From Spiroplasma sp. SV19 (GTDB taxonomy: Bacteria > Bacillota_I > Bacilli_A > Mycoplasmatales > Mycoplasmataceae), in assembly GCF_030060925.1 (NCBI RefSeq), contig NZ_CP045455.1, positions 1 through 64,000 on the forward strand: DNA of 64,000 nt. Reading direction: 5' to 3'. The notes under the pieces are model-generated. The model was not told where the DNA came from. It did not search any database and saw only the letters and a program-made list of their open reading frames with translations. This document shows, piece by piece, positions 11,009 through 22,919 of this stretch; the stretch's first letter is position 1, and the number at the start of each line of letters is the position of its first letter. The position numbers and the translations under genes were made by a program.

Positions 11009-14000
11009 ATGCGTCAAATTTTAAAGAGTTATTTAAAATCATATTTTAAGAACTGAATTGAAGCATCAGGCTTAATTCTTTTTGTAATTATTATTATTGC
11101 CACGATTGCTGGGATTTTATCTGGCGCATTGCAATATAAGTTAAAATATAATGATTTAACGCAAACTTCTCAAAAATGAGATTATTTTTTTGTTGGTTCT
11201 TATGATCAGTATAATGACAACTTTATTGAAAACTATTATTTACATAATGAATTTATTGATAAAAATAATCATAAGTTCAAGGTCACTGGAGAAGATGAAG
11301 CAATTTTAGATGTTAATAGTACTTGATGAAAAACAACGGTAGCAGTTTGTAATGCAAGTCTTAATCCAGCGTTACAAAAGAACTGTCGTTTTGTTTCAAT
11401 TATGAATAAGCTTAACGAAATTGAAACAAGTCGGGGAACAAAGCAAAATATTGATGGAATTAACCCAATTGCTTGAAAATATTTTAAAAAATACAATTAT
11501 AATCGGAACAAAGAAATCGTTACACGGTTATTAACCCAAGCTGGACCAGTCGTATATTCGGCAGGTTTTTTCGAAACAATAGCAATTACACAACAATCAG
11601 CACCAAATTATAATTTTACGATTACAAGTGCTGTTGTGCCAAATCTTACTACGAGCGGAAATGTTAATTTTAACCAATTGAAGTTATATCAAGGACGGTT
11701 ACCAACTGCTAATAATGAAGTTGTTGTTAGTAGTTTATTTGCTGAACAAAATAATTTTAAAATTGGTGATACCATTGCGATTATTCCATCTAAGCCTGCG
11801 TTTAATTTAACAATTGTTGGGATTGGTAATAAGTTAGATAATTTTATTATGCAAACAAGGGGTGCTTTACGACCGACAAATAATAATGATATTCGCCAAT
11901 ATGGGGTGTTATTTACAACCCCAAAGGTAATGAGTGCCTTAGCTGACGCTAATGCCAAAGGTGAATTAGGAATTACGAAATTTAGAATGTCGCAGAAAGT
12001 TTTAATTAAGTTAAATAATGCTACAGCAATTTTATCTTTAAAAAATGATTTACATCAGGCCTATATTAATCCAACAACAACATTAGTTACCTATGATGAT
12101 GGTTATATTGCAACTCAAACGCAAAATATTAACATCCAAATTATTTTATATAGTGCTGTTGGTAGTGTTTTATTATTTTTAGGTTTTGTTTTTATTAACT
12201 ATACGATGAAAAAGGAAATGAATAAAACCCGGCGTCAAATTGGGATTTTTAAGGCCTTTGGTTATCGAACATCAGAATTATCATGGGTTTTTTCGACAAA
12301 GTTCTTTTTGACAATGTTTTTAGGGGTTGCTTTTGGTTATTGCTTTAGTATTCCAATTCAGCTGTATGTTAACACATTATATACCCCTGGGTTATTAATT
12401 CCGTTTAGTTTAATTTATGCGCCATGACAGTTTATGCTAATTCTATTTTTGGTAGTTCCAATCTTTTTTACAGGGTTATCATTTTTATTTATTTATAGTT
12501 ATCTGCGAAAACCAAGTTTAGTATTAATTCACGGTGGTGGAAAATTACGTTTTAATTTTTTAGTAACGGGAGTCAAGAAAGTCTTTCAAAAAACTAGTTT
12601 TTTATTTCGAATGCAATTAGCATTTACTTTAAAGGGCTTTTTAAAATGAATGATTGTAATGTTTATCTTTTTTATTTCGTCCTTATTATTTATTATTCAG
12701 TTTAATGCATCTGATATTTTTGGTGATATTGTGCAGTCTTTCAGTAATGTTTATCAAAAAGATGTTGACCACCGCTTTCAGTTTCCAAATACTTTAATGA
12801 TGGCTGCTCGTTATCAAACTCCTAGTGGTGATGAAAAGTTACAATTAATTAACAATAATCATTTCCGGGTAATACCCACAGCAAATGTTGAACAAACACA
12901 AGCAATTTCGTTGGCAACTTTTCATGCTCTTGCGGTTAAAATTCATAAAAACCCTGGTGATCTTGCTACTTTAAGAGAATTACTAGCGTATCAGCCAATT
13001 TATCAGTCCGTTTATTTAAGTGATTTAACCCAAGTTATTAATGATTTATCAAATGTGGGAGGATTACCACTACCAAGTTGATTAAAAAATATTGTTAATT
13101 GAACGGGAATCATTGATCAAACTCAAGTTAAAACTGTTCTTACTTTTAATACCTTATATTATAATCCTCAAACTGAATTACCATTAGTTAATTTACCAGT
13201 AACACCAAGTATTAATGAAACGGCAGTTACGAATGATGTTGTGTTAAAAGGAATTGAACCACAAACATGAGCTAAATTTTATCAAATGCAAGGAATTAAG
13301 CCAGAAGTCGTGGCTAATTTATTAGCAGCACCATTAAGTCGGACAGCAATTCCAGCGATAATTTCGGAAAAAATGGCGCGGTTGAATAAATTACATCTTG
13401 GTGATTTATATGAATTTAGTGTCAAAAATACTTCAACACCTTATAATATTTCAATTGTTGTTAAAGGTATTATTAAAAATGATACAACCCGCCGAAATGT
13501 TTTTGTTAATGTGGATGCTATTCGTTATTTTTTCCGTGATTTTCATGGCCAACCTGTTCCTGATTTGTATAATGGCGTAATTTCAAAAGAAATTATGGTG
13601 CATGATAAAATTAACCCGAAAGATTTATTAACGGGGAAACAAAATTATAAGATTACATTACAAAACTTAACAATTAATATTTTTAATCATGATATTACAG
13701 ATAGTTTGGATAAAATTATGCGAACTGTTACTAGTGATGGTACTGATGTTAGTATTTTTACTAGTCCCAATAACGTCGAAATGATTGCTTTGCAAAAACT
13801 ATTAGCGCAAGCAGGGCTAGGCGTATTAAATGATTCGTTGTTAATTTTACAAATTTTAAACGGAATGATTATTTTTATTATTTTAGCTGTCATTACTTCT
13901 TCGGTTATTGATGAAGCCAGTCAAATTATTTTAACAATGTGAGCATTAGGTTATAAACCACGGCAAGTAAACTTTATTATTATTGGTAATTATGTGCTTG

Positions 14001-14221
14001 GTGTTTTATTGATGTTTTTATTAGCATATGTTGTGTCCTTAGTTGTATGATATTTTGCGATTGACATTATTCTCAACCAGTTTAGATTCGTTATTAATTT
14101 ACCATTAAATTGACAAACGCCAGTTAAAGTCGGGGTCATTATTAGTACAATTTTAGTCTTTTCATGACTATTATCAATGTATTTGGTAAAAAAACGTAAA
14201 CTAAATGAACTAACAGAATAA
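11009..14221 (+). CDS. Large FtsX-type ABC transporter permease
   Basis: One table-4 frame of 1070 residues with many TGA codons. A single N-terminal membrane segment (LILFVIIIIATIAGILSGAL, about residue 25) is followed by a large extracellular region. Three membrane segments with the FtsX motif then appear near residues 385-500 (VLLFLGFVFINYTMKKE, RRQIGIFKAFGYRTSEL). A second cytoplasm-to-outside cycle follows, and a C-terminal FtsX domain (IIFIILAVITSSVIDE, TMWALGYKPRQVNFIIIGNY, VSLVVWYFAIDI). The arrangement is that of MacB/LolC-like mechanotransmission permeases, which need a separate ATPase. None is adjacent, so its partner and substrate are unknown. GGGGAGATATT precedes the ATG. Confidence 0.85.
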
Positions 14222-14261
14222 AATAGGTTATAATGTAATTATAAAATTTCAGATTAAATCG

Positions 14262-14493
14262 TTGAATTAGGAGTAGTACTTTCTAACTTAAGGCACAGAG
14301 AAGTTATGGTTGGTGGAAATAACTGCTTAGGTGGTTAGGAATTCACCTAAGGAGAGCTGCTAATCCCAGCCGGATTATTATTTTGATAATAATTTCGTTA
14401 ACTGTAATTAAGGCTAATTTATTAGTGAAAAAAGGATGGTACCGTAAGTAAATTACTCCTTGTTTATATTTTTTGATATAAACAAGGTTTTTT
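14262..14493 (+). promoter_or_regulatory. T-box riboswitch controlling pheST (tRNA-Phe)
   Basis: The leader has the AG-bulge region GAGAGCTGC, a candidate specifier TTC (Phe) within GGAATTCACC at about 14337-14347, and the T-box AGGATGGTACCG at 14433-14444 whose TGGT bulge would pair with the tRNA acceptor end. It ends in a terminator with arms CCTTGTTTATAT (14458-14469) and ATATAAACAAGG (14476-14487) followed by six T. A TATAAT at 14229-14234 is the likely -10. Uncharged tRNA-Phe is expected to favour the antiterminator. Confidence 0.9.
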
Positions 14494-14528
14494 CTTATTC
14501 AATAATCATTCAGGAAGAAAGGAAAGCC

Positions 14529-15566
<1,038 letters not shown>

Positions 15567-15576
15567 GAGGTCCATA

Positions 15577-17973
15577 ATGATAATTACAAGAAAATGATTA
15601 AATAGATATATTGATTTTGAAGATGTTAGTAATGATGAAATTGTTGCGGCACTAAATAGTTTAGGATTTGAAGTTGAACGTACCCATGACTTTGATCGTA
15701 ATACAAATGTTGTTTGTGGGCGAATTCAAGTTGTGAATGAAATTCCAGATACACACCTAAAATTTTGTTTAGTTGATACGGGGCAAGAATTAGTTGATCC
15801 AATTGTTTGTGGGGCGAAAAATCCAACGGAAAATGGTTATGCTGTTGTAGCCAAACCAGGAGCTGTTTTAGCAAATGGGATGAAAATTGAACCACGTCAA
15901 ATTAAAGGTTATGCCTCAGAAGGGATGCTTTGTTCGTTAAGCGAATTAGGGATTGCTGATAAATATTTAACCGCCGAAGAAAAAGATGAAATTATTTTAA
16001 CTTTTAATGAGAAAGAAGTTTCATATGATATGATTGGTGCTGATGATGTTCTTGCAAAAATTGGTTTAACAGATTATTTGTTTGAAATTGATTTAACATT
16101 GAATCGCAGTGATTGTTTAAGTGCTTATGAATTAGTACGGGAATTAGCGCATTATTTTAGTCGAGAATTATATCCGTTAGAACTTGAGTCAACTGAAAAT
16201 TTAAAAGAATATCAAAATCCATTAAAAGTTGAATTAGATTCATCAGCTGTTCAATCAGCGATTAGTGTCAACGTCAAGTTAACAACTGAACAAACCTCGT
16301 TAAAGTTAGCAGAGCGAATATGATTAAAAATTAGCGAGTATCAATCAAACATTGCTGATCCGTTAGGAGATTTAACAATTAAAACAGCATTAGAAACAGG
16401 ACAACCATTATTAATTTATGATTTTAATAAAATTAAAACAACTTTAAAAATTACTGATAATTATGAAAATAAAACTTTTGGAATTAAAAAAGGTGATTTA
16501 GTTGTTGTTGATGGTGCTGAATTTGTTGAATTAATCGGGGTGCGGGTAAATCCAATGTATGCTGTTAGTTCTGAAACAACAGAAATGACTGTTTTAGCGT
16601 TACATTTAAATCATATTATGATGCGTCAACAACAACGAAAAGTTGGGATTAGTAATATTAACTTACAACGTTATATTAAACCACTTAGTTATGCCACGGT
16701 GGGGTTAGGGTTATCCAGGTACTTATATTTATTAAAAATTAATGGTTTTTTAGAAGAATTATCGGTTTTAAATTTTATTAAAGAATATAAAAAAGCAGTT
16801 GAACCAATTAGTATTACTTTAACTGAAATTAACCACTTAGTTGGTCATAATTTTAAGATCACTGATATTAAAGCTTTGTTAGAACCATTAGCGTTCCGCT
16901 TACAAGAAACAGGAGAGAACTTATTAGTAACTCCCCCAGTAACAAGAACAGATATTTTTCAAAAAGCGGATTTAATTGAAGAAATTGCGCGCTTGTTTGG
17001 GTATGATCAAATTACACCCCAAGCCCCAGTTGCTCCACATTTAGCAAAAGTAAAACGTCCACGGGAAAAAACAATGAAGAATTTTGAAACCTTTTTACTA
17101 AATAATGGTTTTTATCAAGCAAAAACATATGCCTTAGTTAGTACAAAGGAAGTTGAGAATTTTAACTTTTTCAATTATCAAAAACCATATCATTTGTTAT
17201 CACCATTATCACAAGAACATGAAGTAATGCGTTTAAGTTTAACAAACAGTTTATTAGATAGTATTGCTTATAATAATGCACGGAATAATAAAAATGTAAA
17301 ATTGTTTACCGTTGAAAAGATTTATGCTAATGGTGGGGAAAGTTATTATCATGGGGCCTTTGTTAGTCAAAGTGAAATTGTGCAAAATAAGGCGACGGGA
17401 GATAAGTTAACAAATTCATATTATTATATGAAAAGTCTCTTAGAAGCTTACTTACAAAGTGAGCAAATTGATCTTAACGAATTAACATATCAAACTGCAC
17501 CAGCAAATAATGTTTATCATCCCTATCAAACTAGTGAAATTTGATTAGGAAACCAATTGCTAGCCGTGCTGGGGGTTATTCATCCGGTGTATAGTAAAGA
17601 ACATGCTTTAAAAAATCCAGTTTATTTTGGAGAAGTTAATTTTGACGTCATTTTTAATTATTCAGCAAAAAAACGAACTTTCTTTACTGATCTTTATAAG
17701 TTTACGCCAAGTAGTCGTGATATTTCCGTTTGAGTTCCCAACGAATTAAACTATCAAGATATTAAAAAAACAATTTTAACAGCCGTAGAAGATGTTGTCA
17801 CAATGGAAGTCATTGATCAATATTTTGATGAAAAAACAATGCCAAATCATCGGGCTTTAACAATTAGTTTTACCTTCAATAATATGGTAAAACAATTAAC
17901 CGAAGCAGAGATTAATCAGCAGTTTGATAAAATTAAAGCTAATTTAGCAAAGTTAAAATTACAAATTCGTTAA
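15577..17973 (+). CDS. pheT: Phenylalanine-tRNA ligase beta subunit
   Basis: The full-length beta subunit has 798 residues. Domains run in the usual order: an N-terminal part beginning MIITRKWLNRYIDFEDV; an OB/EMAP-type tRNA-binding domain (residues 45-150, VDTGQELVDPIVCGAKN); B3/B4 editing domain; the B5 domain (VTPPVTRTDIFQKADLIEEIARLFGYD) and catalytic-like core; and a C-terminal ferredoxin-fold anticodon-binding domain (FYTDLYKFTPSSRDISVWV). TAGGAGG stands six bases before the ATG. TGA codons occur throughout, including the sixth residue position region (ARKW). Co-transcribed with pheS under the T-box. Confidence 0.96.
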
Positions 17974-17988
17974 AAAATAAAATTTATT

Positions 17989-18032
17989 AAGGATTAAGGA
18001 CTTCTGGATTCAACAGGACTTAATCCTTTTAT
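17989..18032 (+). terminator. Terminator of the pheST operon
   Basis: AAGGATTAAG (17989-17998) pairs with CTTAATCCTT (18019-18028), followed by TTTATTTT. It lies 16 bases after the pheT stop. Confidence 0.8.
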
Positions 18033-18144
18033 TTTCCTTTGTGGTTTTCTTACCTTATAAAATTTAATATCTTAGCAACTCATTCAAGATATATCTTTTT
18101 TAATTTTAAAGGATAATCTTGTGATAATTATTTTTTTCTGTTTG

Positions 18145-18211
18145 ATATAAAAAAACATCGTTTTCATAAAGTTCTAACATAATGTTTTATCATTACTTTA
18201 TTTTCGATGTT
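18145..18211 (-). terminator. Terminator of the minus-strand rpiR gene
   Basis: On the minus strand, AACATCG (18211-18205) and TAAAGT pair with ACTTTA and CGATGTT (18160-18154) around an internal loop, then TTTTTTTATAT follows. It begins seven bases after the rpiR stop. The 110 bases between this and the pheT terminator show nothing recognisable. Confidence 0.6.
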
Positions 18212-18217
18212 CAAAAG

Positions 18218-19060
18218 TTATTTCATTTTTTTAACATATTCATGTCATTCGTCAATTGCCAAGTAATAATCTTGATACTCTTCATTATGAGTAGGATGGT
18301 ATTTGGCAATTAACATCCCAAATATTATATTAATTAACATTAAACGTGAAACATAACGGGGGTTATCAACATAAAAATTTAGGATTTCCGTATTTTCTAA
18401 AGTTAATTTTTGTAAATTGGCGGGTCCTTTATATTCTTTGTTAATTGTTAGTAAAATAATTTTAACATTTCGTTTGGTTGCAATTTCAATTAAAAAATGA
18501 TATTCCGCGTCTTGTAAACTTTTAGAAATTAAGATTAAGATGTCATCTGCTTCAAGTGTTTCAATAATTTGAATTGTCGCATAATAATTTGATAAATAAG
18601 TTGAATTATATTTTAAAACATTTAAATGGAGATTTAAGTTATCACATATTAAGCCATGCCTGGTAATCCCTCAAATAACAATTCGTTTACTATTATGAAT
18701 TGTATCAATGATTTTCTCTAATTGATTTACTTTTAAATTCCGATAAGTTTCATCCAAGGCATAAGTATGTAACTTATAAATATTATCAACAACATTATGT
18801 AAGGTTGTATTATCTTCTTGAATATCAAATTCTTTAATATTATTATATTTACCAGCAACTCATACTTTAAATTTACTATAATTTTCAAAACCTAATTTTT
18901 TAATTAACCGACTTAACGTTGATGTGTTAATAAAAAGACTGTCAGCTAATTCGTTGATGGTTAATTCTAAAACACTTTGAATATCTTTGTTTAATTTTTC
19001 AACTAATTGAACTTGCAATGCAGTTAATTGATTTTCTTTGTCATATGTTATGATCATCAT
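18218..19060 (-). CDS. RpiR/MurR-family transcriptional regulator
   Basis: The minus-strand frame of 280 residues has an N-terminal helix-turn-helix of RpiR type (LTINELADSLFINTSTLSRL, then IKKLGFENYSKFKVWVA) and a C-terminal SIS sugar-phosphate-binding domain (RIVIWGITRHGL, DDILILISKSLQDAEYHFLI). The family senses phosphosugars and controls sugar catabolic genes. AGGAGCCGAA precedes two adjacent ATG codons (19060 and 19057); the first is used here. TGA codons at Trp positions include the C-terminal IDEWHEYVKKMK. No sugar gene lies beside it, so its target is unknown and autoregulation is possible. Confidence 0.85.
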
Positions 19061-19079
19061 TTCGGCTCCTCATTTTTAC

Positions 19080-19119
19080 ACATTTATGATTTTAAAAATA
19101 AATGTATACCTATATTATA
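19080..19119 (-). promoter_or_regulatory. Promoter and palindromic operator of rpiR
   Basis: On the minus strand TATAAT (19119-19114) is a -10. Between it and the start codon lies an inverted repeat: ACATTTAT (19080-19087) and ATAAATGT (19098-19105) with a 10-base spacer. A dyad between -10 and ribosome binding site is a usual place for autorepression. Confidence 0.4.
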
Positions 19120-19203
19120 GCAATAATTTTCCAAAAAAAAATTTATTCATCAAATTAATTGTACGGAAAAATCTGTTAAAATAAGTAATAATGGGGGAGA
19201 ATA

Positions 19204-19722
19204 ATGATTTATACAGAAGCAGATTTGATCAAACAACCAATAATTGCAATTGAAACACCATTAATTATTACTGAGGAGCTACTAGCTTATTCACCAAACA
19301 TTAAGGCTCTGAACAACGTTGTTATTAAAGGAGTTATTGCATATCATTCAAATCTTAATGCAATTAATATTGTCGCAACAATTATAGGAGAAATTATCGT
19401 TGAAGATGCTCGAACTTTAGAGCATTTTAGGGTACCAATTAATATCGCATGAAACGATGAATATAGTTTTAAATTTTTTAAAAAAAGTGATATTAATTAT
19501 TTAAATGAGCAAAACTTTGATATAATAAAATATGCGTGAGATGAAATAATTATGAATATTCCTATTAATTTATCAAGAAATAGTGATAAAATAATTAGTG
19601 GTGATTCAACTTGACAAGTTTTTTCAGAAGAGGAATTTGCAGCATATCAAGCCACACAAGTGGATTCACGATGAGAACAATTACACGAAAAATTGGTTAA
19701 AACAACAAAGGAGGGGAAATAA
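19204..19722 (+). CDS. YceD/DUF177-family protein
   Basis: A 172-residue frame read through TGA codons at about 19450, 19538, 19611 and 19671. Its position directly before rpmF, overlapping it by one base, is the near-universal arrangement of DUF177 (YceD) proteins, which are implicated in 23S rRNA maturation. Sequence support is weaker than context: a conserved-looking middle ([24 protein letters not shown]-like segment) and an acidic, Trp-containing C-terminus ([14 protein letters not shown]). The usual CxRC motif of the family is not evident. GGGGGAGAATA precedes the ATG. Confidence 0.65.
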
Positions 19723-19898
19723 TGGCCGTACCATTTCGCAAAACATCCAAACAGGCAAAAAGAAAACGCCGTACCCATTTTAAATTAGTTGGGGCAACTT
19801 TAATAGCATGTAAAAACTGTGGGGCAACAATTAAGCCACACCGAGTTTGTCGTGAATGTGGATATTATAAAGATAAAGAAGTTATTAGGGTTGATTAA
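19722..19898 (+). CDS. rpmF: 50S ribosomal protein L32
   Basis: The 58-residue protein opens with [19 protein letters not shown] and carries the L32 zinc ribbon CKNCG (residues 31-35) and CRECGYY (residues 44-50). This is the four-cysteine (C+) form. The ATG overlaps the yceD stop as TAATG, with GGAGGGG seven bases upstream. Confidence 0.97.
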   Translation: MAVPFRKTSKQAKRKRRTHFKLVGATLIACKNCGATIKPHRVCRECGYYKDKEVIRVD

Positions 19899-19916
19899 TT
19901 TAATATTTCATTAATC

Positions 19917-19945
19917 AAAGAATCTTATTTAAGATTCTTTTTTTG
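19917..19945 (+). terminator. Terminator after rpmF
   Basis: AAAGAATCTTA and TAAGATTCTTT form a hairpin followed by TTTTTG. Confidence 0.85.
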
Positions 19946-20052
19946 TTTTTTTGGTAAAACAAGGGGAAATAATGGGACACATAAGAAATCTTGCTAAAAA
20001 GGTATATTTTTTCATGGTTTAAAAATGTTGTTTTTTTGTAAAAAAATCGTTA

Positions 20053-20100
20053 AAAGTGTTGCAAAGTGGGTAATAGTATCATATAATATGTAGGAAAGTG
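20053..20100 (+). promoter_or_regulatory. mraZ promoter overlapped by MraZ-type direct repeats
   Basis: TTGCAA (20059-20064) and TATAAT (20082-20087) are spaced by 17 bases. AAAGTG occurs three times in direct orientation: 20053-20058, 20063-20068 (10-base period) and 20095-20100. MraZ is known to repress its own operon by binding direct repeats of this type, and an AAAGTG-like site has been reported for Mollicutes. Here one repeat overlaps the -35 and one lies just after the -10. Confidence 0.75.
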
Positions 20101-20117
20101 GGGGAGAATGGGATAAA

Positions 20118-20549
20118 ATGGCATTATTAGGAACTTACAACCATACTTTAGATGATAAAGGAAGATTAACAATTCCTTCTAAAATGCGAGAGCAATTTAA
20201 AGATGAAAAAGTCTTTATATCTCTTGGTTTTGATGGTTGTATTGATGTTCGTAATGAAGCAGAGTGATTGAAGTGAACAGAAAAAGTTGCTTCAACAGGA
20301 CAAGCCACACCCGAAGGACGGGCATTGACACGGAAAATTATGTCAATGTCTGATGAAACTACTTTCGATAATGCGGGGCGAATTAAAATCTCGTCCATTT
20401 TACAAACTAAAGCAAGTATTAGTAAAGATGTTGTTATTATTGGAAATAACGATCACTTGGAGTTATGAGATCCGCAAGTTTGAGAAAGTTATATTGACCA
20501 AGCACCAGGAATGGAAGAAGCGGCGAAGAATTTCGAGGAAAAAATTTAA
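20118..20549 (+). CDS. mraZ: Transcriptional regulator MraZ
   Basis: The 143-residue protein has two SpoVT/AbrB-like halves, each with the DxxGR signature: GTYNHTLDDKGRLTIPSKMR (residues 5-24) and TTFDNAGRIKISSIL in the second half. TGA codons read as Trp (EWLKWTEK; LELWDPQVWESYID). As first gene of the division cluster it is expected to repress its own promoter, and direct repeats suited to it lie upstream. GGGAGAATGGGATAAA precedes the ATG; a three-base gap leads to rsmH. Confidence 0.94.
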
Positions 20550-20552
20550 GTT

Positions 20553-21494
20553 ATGGAATTTAAACATCAAAGTGTTTTATTGCAAGAAGCTATTACTGGA
20601 TTAAATATTGTTCCCAATGGGATTTATGTTGATTGCACCTTGGGGCGCGCTGGTCATAGTCTTGCAATTTTAAAACACTTATCAGCTGGAAAACTATATT
20701 GTTTTGAACAAGATGAGGAAGCAATTGTTGCTTCCCAGCAAATTTTACAACAAAGTAATTATCGTAATTATGAAATTATTAAAAATAACTTTGTTAATTT
20801 AGCAGCTGAATTACAGTTACGTCAAGTAAAAGCGGTCAATGGGATTTTATATGATCTTGGAGTTTCCTCCCCACAGTTAGATGACGACAAACGGGGGTTT
20901 AGTTACCGTTATGATAGTATCTTAGACATGCGGATGAATCAAGACCAAGTGTTAACAGCGCAAACAGTTATTAATACTTATTCTGCTATGGCGTTAGCAA
21001 AAGTTTTTCAAGAGTATGGTGAAGAACCTTTTGCAAAAGTTATCGCAAAAAATATTGTAACAGCTCGTGCTGAACAAACAATTGAAACCACCTTTCAATT
21101 AGTGACAATTATTAAAAAAAGTTTACCGCAGAAGGTCTTAAGAAAAGCGAAACATCCGGCAAAGCGAATTTTTCAAGCATTACGGATTGAAGTAAATCAA
21201 GAATTATCTGTTTTACAAGCGTCATTAGAACAAGCAGTAAAATTACTCGCTGTTAAAGGGCGACTGGTGGTAATTTCGTTTCATTCGTTAGAAGACCGGA
21301 TTGTTAAAAAGTATTTTCAAACTTTAACACAAGACCCAAATTATGAAATTAATCAACAATTACCAACGATATCATATTTTGAAAGTAATTATCAAATTAT
21401 TACTAAAAAAGCCGTTGTCCCAGCGGCCGATGAACAAACGCTTAATCCGCGCAGTACGAGTGCAAAATTGCGAATATTAGAACGGGTGAAATAA
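20553..21494 (+). CDS. rsmH: 16S rRNA (cytosine-1402-N4)-methyltransferase
   Basis: A 313-residue protein of normal length. It starts MEFKHQSVLLQEAITGLNI, followed by the SAM-binding motif YVDCTLGRAGHS (family: DxTxGxGGHS), YDLGVSSPQLDDDKRGFSYR, and the RIFQALRIEVNQEL and VISFHSLEDRIVKKYF signatures. It methylates the ribosomal P-site nucleotide C1402. The gene follows mraZ with no clear ribosome binding site of its own (GAGGAAAAAATTTAAGTT), so coupling is likely. Confidence 0.96.
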   Translation: MEFKHQSVLLQEAITGLNIVPNGIYVDCTLGRAGHSLAILKHLSAGKLYCFEQDEEAIVASQQILQQSNYRNYEIIKNNFVNLAAELQLRQVKAVNGILYDLGVSSPQLDDDKRGFSYRYDSILDMRMNQDQVLTAQTVINTYSAMALAKVFQEYGEEPFAKVIAKNIVTARAEQTIETTFQLVTIIKKSLPQKVLRKAKHPAKRIFQALRIEVNQELSVLQASLEQAVKLLAVKGRLVVISFHSLEDRIVKKYFQTLTQDPNYEINQQLPTISYFESNYQIITKKAVVPAADEQTLNPRSTSAKLRILERVK

Positions 21495-21532
21495 TATTTG
21501 TTTTAAAAATATCCTAAAAGGAGGTGAACGAA

Positions 21533-22879
21533 ATGGACTATAAACTAAAAGAAGTTTATGCTGTGTTAGAAATCAAAAATTACAGTTTTAGTTTTATGGT
21601 TGGTGTTTATAGTGAATCACAAATTAAAGTGCTCTATAAAAGACATCTTGAATATCGCTTTTGTGATAATGGGGTCATTATTGATGAAAAAAATGTTGCA
21701 AAAGAATTAGCGAATTTAATTAAAGATGCCAATCGCCAATTAGGAATTGAAATTGAACGGGTTGCAATTACAGTTCCGGCTAATAATATGACAATTAAAA
21801 CTTCAACCAAAATGCTAAATTTAACACATAATCGTCTGATTACAAAAAATGATATTGATTCATTAATTACTTTAGCAAAAGAAGTACCATTATTAGATGA
21901 TGAAACGGCTTTCTTTATTAGACCATATCGTTACATCCTCAATGAACAAAAAGCATTATCAGCGCCACCAATAGGGCAGGCGGCGCATAAAGTAAGTATT
22001 AAGGCAATTGTATATGTAACAAAAAAACAAATTATTCAAAGTATTTTTGCTACTTTAAAATATGCCAAAATAGAAATTATGGGTATCCTTCCAGAAGGGT
22101 TTAGTTTTGCATGGAATCTTGCTTCGCCAGTTGATTTGCAGAACGGGATTACAATTATTGATTGAGATCATGACAGTATTAAAGCTTATGTCTTTGTGCG
22201 TGAGACTTTATGTGACCAAATTATTATTCCGGGTGGAATTAAAAAAATTATTAATCGGTTACGTCATGTCTTAAATTGTGATAATAAGCAAGCACTAAAA
22301 TATTTATATAAAATCATTAATCTAAATAATAATAGTAAAGATAATTTAATTATTTATAGTAAATACGATCAACAACAACAAAAACAATTGAATTTTACCC
22401 ATCATGATTTAAAACGGATTGTTCATCATGTTTTAAATGAAGAAATGGAAACCTTGAATGAAAAATTGGCAAATAGCTTAGGGCGCTATAATTATCCAAT
22501 GGTTGTTATTGGTGAAATTTTACGAATTAGTGGGTTTAAAGAAACCTTATTAGCGTTAAATAAAGACCGCAATATTTCGGTTTATACTTCTCCAACATTA
22601 GGGGCAAAAGAAACATGAACGACTGGTTTATTAGGAAATATTTATTATCAACATTTAGCTAATAAAGTTAGTGCAACCAATGTGCAATCAGTTGATCATC
22701 GTTATATTCGTTATCTAAATAATAACCTTGATAAAAAAGGACGTATGTTACCACACGAAGGAGGGGGCGAACAACCAGTAATGCCCGGGGGTGCTCCACA
22801 AGGGGTCGTGAATCTTAATAACCAACATTTAAATGGTTCACAACAATATCAACAAAAATATTACCAAAATATTAAATAA
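21533..22879 (+). CDS. ftsA: Cell division protein FtsA
   Basis: This 448-residue actin-fold protein tethers FtsZ to the membrane in other bacteria. Identity rests on the FtsA pattern EVYAVLEIKNYSFSFMVGVY, the SHS2-like region IERVAITVPANNMTIKTS, the ATPase segment NGITIIDWDHDSIKAYVF, and its place directly before ftsZ. The sequence is divergent. The C-terminus is Gly/Gln/Asn-rich and disordered (HEGGGEQPVMPGGAPQGVV), and I see no clear amphipathic membrane-targeting helix at its end. The GTG at 21524 overlaps the strong AGGAGGTG, so the ATG at 21533 is the start. TGA at 22163 and 22617 read as Trp. Confidence 0.85.
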
Positions 22880-22919
22880 ATAGTACAATATATATAAAAA
22901 AAATGGAGGAATAAAGGTT

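Noticed and set aside
14460-14528. N-terminal extension of pheS to 14460
   Set aside because: This would begin inside the T-box terminator hairpin, and the family N-terminus starts at 14529.
21524-21526. GTG as start of ftsA
   Set aside because: It lies inside AGGAGGTG, which is correctly spaced for the ATG at 21533.
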